10,122 bases of DNA from an uncultured Bacteroidales bacterium (GTDB lineage Bacteria > Bacteroidota > Bacteroidia > Bacteroidales > UBA932): contig CAJGBW010000054.1 in the NCBI GenBank assembly GCA_904501835.1, positions 1 to 10,122 on the forward strand, written 5' to 3'. The translations under genes and the position numbers were made by a program. The notes under the pieces are model-generated. The model did not search any database. It was not told where the DNA came from and saw nothing but the letters and a program-made list of their open reading frames with translations. This document shows, piece after piece, positions 6,830 through 10,122 of the stretch (position 1 is its first letter; every line of letters starts with the position of its first letter).

Positions 6830-7365
6830 TTCATCGATTTGATCCGCTCCTGGAGAAAAATTCTCGCTCTGTTCAATTGAGAACGGCTGCTCACTTCCTC
6901 GATTCCTAACTTCTCCGCAATTTCTTTGTGCGAATAGCCCTCCACGATATACATATTAAAAACAGTCCTGAACCCAACAGGCATTTCAGCAAGCAAGTCC
7001 ATAAGTTCTTTGTAACCTATCTGCTCGATGACGGACGGCTCCTGGCTTTCGCTCCATTTGAGCCCCTCCAAATCTTCGCTGAATTTCAAAGCATCTTTTC
7101 GCCGCAGTTCCATTAGGGCGGTGTTTACAAAAACCCTTCGCGCCCAGCCTTCAAACGAACCTTCCCCTTTGAATGTGGATAATTTGCTGAAAAGTGTCAC
7201 AAATCCGTCTTGCAAAATATCCTCTGCCATTTGTCGGTCGGCGCCACAATAACGCAGACAGACCGGAAACATACGCGGCGCAAGGAAATCATACAATTTC
7301 TTTTGTGCGACTCTGTCTCCTTTCTTGCAGGATTCAAGTAAATTATAGATGCTTTTTGCCTCCAT
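6826..7365 (-). CDS. ECF-type RNA polymerase sigma factor
   Basis: This 179-residue protein has only the sigma-2 and sigma-4 regions, as expected of an extracytoplasmic function sigma factor. Region 2 covers about 19-90, with the core-binding and -10 recognition stretch AEDILQDGFVTLF (47-59) and GSFEGWARRVFVNTALMELRR (69-89). Region 4 covers about 117-171, with the segment PVGFRTVFNMYIVEGYSHKEIAEKL before the recognition helix; the end of the helix-turn-helix is SSRSQLNRAR (159-168). The protein would direct RNA polymerase to a regulon that cannot be deduced here. Its stop overlaps the start of the membrane protein next to it, the usual arrangement for a sigma with its cognate anti-sigma. The ATG at 7365 gives a normal N-terminus. 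Autoregulation is common for such pairs but is not demonstrated by the sequence. Confidence 0.95.
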   Translation of the reverse strand: MEAKSIYNLLESCKKGDRVAQKKLYDFLAPRMFPVCLRYCGADRQMAEDILQDGFVTLFSKLSTFKGEGSFEGWARRVFVNTALMELRRKDALKFSEDLEGLKWSESQEPSVIEQIGYKELMDLLAEMPVGFRTVFNMYIVEGYSHKEIAEKLGIEEVSSRSQLNRARIFLQERIKSMK

Positions 7366-7455
7366 AAGGTTGCACGGACTACATGGACAAATTTACGAAA
7401 TTACCCCGTATATTTATTTAGTTTTGCTATAAAAATGTTATTTTTGTAGTTGCTT
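7366..7455. promoter_or_regulatory. Divergent AT-rich control region between sigma and TPR operons
   Basis: This 90-base gap is the only divergent intergenic region in the window. On the minus strand TAAATTTG (7395-7388) matches TAnnTTTG and would start the sigma transcript near 7381, giving a leader of about 16 bases. On the plus strand two boxes match: TAGTTTTG (7419-7426) and TATTTTTG (7439-7446). The second would start transcription only about 3 bases before the ATG at 7456, so either the first box is used or the transcript is nearly leaderless. None has a convincing TTTG at -33. Both operons could be regulated jointly from here. Confidence 0.45.
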
Positions 7456-8778
7456 ATGAATACGCGTAAAATCCTTATCAGGCTTGCTCTCGTGGCATTT
7501 TTCCTTTGCCCGCTCACGTTGTCCGCGAGTGGGGAGAGAAAGGCGATGTCAGAGCTTGTGGACGCAGTGCAATTGTTTACGCAAGGAGAATATAAGAAAT
7601 CAGCTCTCTTGCTGAACGCCTTGTTGCGTCAGGACCCTCAGAACGATGCTGCCTATTATTATCTGTCCATGTGCAATATGGCAGAATATAAGTTGGGGGC
7701 GGCAGAAACGCTGATGCAGAAAGCTTTACAACTCGATAGTGCCAACTTTACCTACCGTTATCGCCTGGCGCAGATTTATGCTATTTCGCAAAAGAATGAA
7801 AAGGCGCTGGTGGAGTATGAAAAATTGATGGCAGCCAAGCCTAAAGATCGTTTTTTGCCGGATGAGGCGGCGGAAATCTATTTGCGTTGCGGAAAATACC
7901 CCTCCTATTATGCTATCGCCAAAGGATATATGTCGGATGAGGGATTGGACGAAGAAGCCAAATTGAAATATATAGGTGGGCTCTTCAAGGATTTGAAAAA
8001 AGAAGAGTTGGCCAATATGCGACCTTATTTGGATTCCATGTTCATCGCGCTGGATGCCGCGCATCCGGATTCCAAGGCTCCTATGACGTATTGGTGTCAG
8101 GTACTTTCTTATTTTAAGGATTGGGATGGCGTAGAACGAGCCGCTGAAAAATCGTTGATTCGTTTCCCGAAAGATACGACCTTTCAATCTTATGTGACTT
8201 TCTCTCATTATTACCAAGGAGAATACGATAAGGCCGCTGAAAGTCTATTGCAGGAAATCGAGTGGTGTCAGGGCAATACGAAAAAACAACTCGAACTTTA
8301 CAACTGGTTGGGGGAAGTTTATTTCAAGGCAGAACGCAAGCAGAAATGTTATGCTGTGTATGAAAAAGCCCTCAAATTGAGTCCGGACTATGTCCCGGTT
8401 TTGAATAATTATGCTTATTTCCTGAGCCTTTCCAATAAGAATTTGAAAAAGGCCTTGGAAATGAGTCGAAAGACGGTGGAGGCCGAGCCGGACAATCCTA
8501 CCTATTTGGATACTTATGGATGGATTTTATATCTGTTGGGGCGTCTGGAAGAGGCACGAGAGCAGTTTAATCATGCCAAATTGTATGGTGGCAATGATGA
8601 AGCGGTCATTTTGGACCATTTTGCGACCGTGCTCTATGATTTGGGCGAATATCGTCTGGCTTTTACTTATTGGGAAAAGGCTTTGAAGAAAAATACGGAC
8701 GGGGAAGTCGTTGGCTTGGAAGAAAAAATAGCAGCCAAAAAAGCGGAAAGTCAAAAGAGGGATGTCAGTCGTAAATAA
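7456..8778 (+). CDS. Exported tetratricopeptide repeat (TPR) protein
   Basis: This 440-residue protein starts with a signal peptide (about residues 1-24, MNTRKILIRLALVAFFLC...LSA) without a convincing lipobox, so a periplasmic location is likely. TPR-type helical pairs are visible at about 31-62, 64-97 and 98-130 near the N-terminus, and in a more regular run at 278-311 (LYNWLGEVYFKAERKQKCYAVYEKALKLSP), 312-345, 347-380 and 383-416. The middle (about 135-275) looks like diverged repeats. The tail (420-440) is highly charged. TPR proteins act as scaffolds, and co-expression with the EnvC-like gene, which begins 17 bases before this gene ends, suggests a role in peptidoglycan or division machinery. 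I chose the ATG at 7456 rather than TTG at 7450. No enzymatic domain is visible. Confidence 0.88.
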   Translation: MNTRKILIRLALVAFFLCPLTLSASGERKAMSELVDAVQLFTQGEYKKSALLLNALLRQDPQNDAAYYYLSMCNMAEYKLGAAETLMQKALQLDSANFTYRYRLAQIYAISQKNEKALVEYEKLMAAKPKDRFLPDEAAEIYLRCGKYPSYYAIAKGYMSDEGLDEEAKLKYIGGLFKDLKKEELANMRPYLDSMFIALDAAHPDSKAPMTYWCQVLSYFKDWDGVERAAEKSLIRFPKDTTFQSYVTFSHYYQGEYDKAAESLLQEIEWCQGNTKKQLELYNWLGEVYFKAERKQKCYAVYEKALKLSPDYVPVLNNYAYFLSLSNKNLKKALEMSRKTVEAEPDNPTYLDTYGWILYLLGRLEEAREQFNHAKLYGGNDEAVILDHFATVLYDLGEYRLAFTYWEKALKKNTDGEVVGLEEKIAAKKAESQKRDVSRK

Positions 8779-9934
8779 ATTCATATACACCCTGCTTTTG
8801 GCTTGTTTGTGTCTTCCTCTGATGGCGCAAAGTTCGTCTTATCAGGAGAAAAAGAAAAAAGATATTGAAAAGGAAATCAATGTCTTACAGGCGCAGATAA
8901 AAAAGAATGATGCGAAAAGTAAGGACCTTCTCGAGAAGTTTTCCTTGACAGAAAAACTCTTGTCTGCCCGCAAGAAACAGTTGAATGAAAGTAATCGGCA
9001 GCTCAAGGCTTTGGACGGAAGGATTTCGGTGCGTCGCAAACGCGCACAGGAAATGAAGCAAAGGGTAGATACCCTGGATAAATACTATTCCCGTCTGCTT
9101 GTCAGTGCTTATAAAAGCCGTAAGATGAGTTCGTGGTATGTCTATATCCTTTCCAGCGAGAGTGTGGGACAGGCCTATCGCCGCTACAATTATTTCAAGT
9201 CGTTGTCTGATAATCTTAAAGCCCAGGCCGTGGAATTGAAGAACGCCCGTCAGGATTTGCAGGGTGAACTTGACAGCTTGACGGCGATGCGAAAGGAAAA
9301 ACAGCAGCTTCGCCGCACGCATGAATTGGCGCTGAACGATTTGAAAAAAGAAGAGACTTCATACAAGAAGACCATTTCGACGCTGAAAAAGAACAAAAAG
9401 AAATACACAGCCCAAATCAACAAGAAGCGCAAGCAAATGGCGCAGCTTGATAGGGAAATTGAGAAAATTGTGAATAAGGCCATTAAAGGAGGCGGGAAAA
9501 AGGCTCCCGCTCCGGTGGATTATGTCTTGGATGGAGAGTTTTCTAAAAATAAAGGCAAATTGCCGTGGCCTGTACAGGGGACTATTGTAGAGCGATATGG
9601 TCAGCGCTTTCATCCTGTGTTTACCCATGTGAAAATGCCTTTCAATAAAGGCGTAAACATCGCGGCATCCGAGGGAGAAAAGGTTAAAGCAGTGTTTGAG
9701 GGTGTGGTGACACAGGTGGTTGTGATTCCGGGCTATAATCTTTGCGTTATGCTGCGTCATGGAAATTACTTTACTTTCTATTGTAAATTGAAAAATACGG
9801 TGGTGAAAGTCGGAGATAAAGTGAAGACCGGGCAAGAGTTGGGTATGGTAGATACGAGTGCAGGGGTGACGCGTCTTCATTTTGAGGTATGGAAAGGAAA
9901 TAAACATCAGAATCCTGAAAATTGGTTGAGGTAA
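8762..9934 (+). CDS. EnvC-like murein hydrolase activator with degenerate LytM domain
   Basis: This 390-residue protein has a signal peptide (cleavage near residue 22, LPLMA-QSS), a long charged coiled coil (about 27-115 and 145-240) and a C-terminal LytM/M23 domain (about 265-390). The fold is recognisable (WPVQGTIVERYGQRFHPVFTH, LHFEVWKG, NPENWL), but catalytic zinc residues are replaced: HxxxD reads Asn296-Lys-Gly-Val-Asn299, the usual YxHL is YCKL with Lys342, and HxH is Arg371-Leu-His373. It should therefore lack endopeptidase activity and act like E. coli EnvC, which uses its coiled coil to meet FtsEX and its LytM domain to activate amidases that split septal peptidoglycan. That function is inferred from architecture. 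The start overlaps the TPR gene by 17 bases, and the stop is 4 bases before the next gene. Confidence 0.9.
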   Translation: MSVVNKFIYTLLLACLCLPLMAQSSSYQEKKKKDIEKEINVLQAQIKKNDAKSKDLLEKFSLTEKLLSARKKQLNESNRQLKALDGRISVRRKRAQEMKQRVDTLDKYYSRLLVSAYKSRKMSSWYVYILSSESVGQAYRRYNYFKSLSDNLKAQAVELKNARQDLQGELDSLTAMRKEKQQLRRTHELALNDLKKEETSYKKTISTLKKNKKKYTAQINKKRKQMAQLDREIEKIVNKAIKGGGKKAPAPVDYVLDGEFSKNKGKLPWPVQGTIVERYGQRFHPVFTHVKMPFNKGVNIAASEGEKVKAVFEGVVTQVVVIPGYNLCVMLRHGNYFTFYCKLKNTVVKVGDKVKTGQELGMVDTSAGVTRLHFEVWKGNKHQNPENWLR

Positions 9935-9938
9935 GAAT

Positions 9939-10122
9939 ATGAAAATCAGAGTGTTGGATATATTAGAGCAAACCATGGCGGACGGCCCTGGCTTCCGCAC
10001 GTCTATCTATTGTGCCGGTTTCGCGCATGCGTGTGAAGGCTGTCATAATCCCCAGTCCTGGGATTTTAAGGGCGGCAAGGAAATGGAGGTGGACGATTTG
10101 GTTGAAGTCGTGGCTGCCGATG
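9939..10122 (+). CDS. nrdG: NrdG-like radical SAM activase, 5' part, variant cluster motif
   Basis: Only the first 61 codons are in the window. The start MKIRVLDILEQTMADGPGFRTSIY is that of the NrdG group of radical SAM proteins, which install the glycyl radical on anaerobic ribonucleotide reductase using a 4Fe-4S cluster and S-adenosylmethionine. The end of the motif, ACEGCHNPQSW (31-41), supplies Cys32 and Cys35. The residue expected to be the first cluster cysteine (position 28, in the AGC.H.CPGC pattern) is Phe, codon ttc at 10020-10022. A cysteine at 25 gives C-x6-C-x2-C instead of C-x3-C-x2-C. The ATG lies 4 bases after the EnvC-like stop, with an in-frame stop just upstream, so this start is secure. 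Whether nrdD lies nearby cannot be seen. Confidence 0.87.
   Translation, partial: MKIRVLDILEQTMADGPGFRTSIYCAGFAHACEGCHNPQSWDFKGGKEMEVDDLVEVVAAD

Noticed and set aside
7450..7455. TTG start for the TPR gene
   Set aside because: It would add only two residues before an ATG that begins a normal signal peptide, and it sits close to the second plus-strand -7 box.
8762..9934. Active M23 metallopeptidase
   Set aside because: Four of five expected metal or catalytic residues are substituted, so peptidase activity is unlikely.
9359..10000. 213-residue minus-strand open frame
   Set aside because: It is antisense to the EnvC-like gene and the start of nrdG and has no recognisable domain.

Overview
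The window reads as a chromosomal segment of a Bacteroidota bacterium, most likely order Bacteroidales. The evidence is the form of the 16S rRNA 3' end, TAnnTTTG-type promoter boxes with little use of Shine-Dalgarno sites, a DUF5020-type outer-membrane protein, and an ECF sigma factor paired with an anti-sigma factor that appears to carry its own outer-membrane beta-barrel. A NrdG-like activase start at the right edge fits an anaerobe. I cannot name a genus.

Layout. Bases 1-68 are the last bases of a 16S rRNA gene. No tRNA or 23S gene follows. About 75 bases downstream is a strong intrinsic terminator, and then manA (mannose-6-phosphate isomerase, 221-1222). Next comes a tight plus-strand run that looks like one operon: frr (ribosome recycling factor), tyrA (prephenate dehydrogenase), ppa (family I inorganic pyrophosphatase), apt (adenine phosphoribosyltransferase), a DUF5020-like outer-membrane protein and a short Nif3-family metal protein. 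Gaps are 11 bases or less and several starts overlap stops.

The Nif3 gene runs tail-to-tail into a minus-strand pair (7365 down to 5576), sharing 6 bases with it. The pair is an ECF sigma factor and, with a 4-base ATGA overlap, a 417-residue protein with a short cytoplasmic region, one inner-membrane helix, a repeat-rich Ala/Glu/Lys periplasmic spacer and a C-terminal beta-barrel. This is the most interesting system in the window: a single protein that could carry a signal from the outer membrane to a sigma factor in the cytoplasm. The class has been described in Bacteroides as dual membrane-spanning anti-sigma factors, so the concept is not new, but this pair's target and its repeat spacer look worth study.

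Divergent from the sigma gene, across a 90-base AT-rich control region, runs a second plus-strand operon: an exported TPR protein, an EnvC-like protein with a degenerate LytM domain (probably an amidase activator for peptidoglycan splitting), and the first 61 codons of a NrdG-like radical SAM activase. In that last gene the usual first cysteine of the CxxxCxxC cluster motif is phenylalanine.

How the genes connect: Apt makes AMP and pyrophosphate and Ppa removes the pyrophosphate, so their 8-base overlap makes biochemical sense; the adjacent outer-membrane protein may feed the same salvage route. The TPR/EnvC pair and the sigma/anti-sigma pair are both cell-envelope functions on either side of a shared control region. 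I saw no CRISPR array, insertion sequence, tRNA gene or phage gene.
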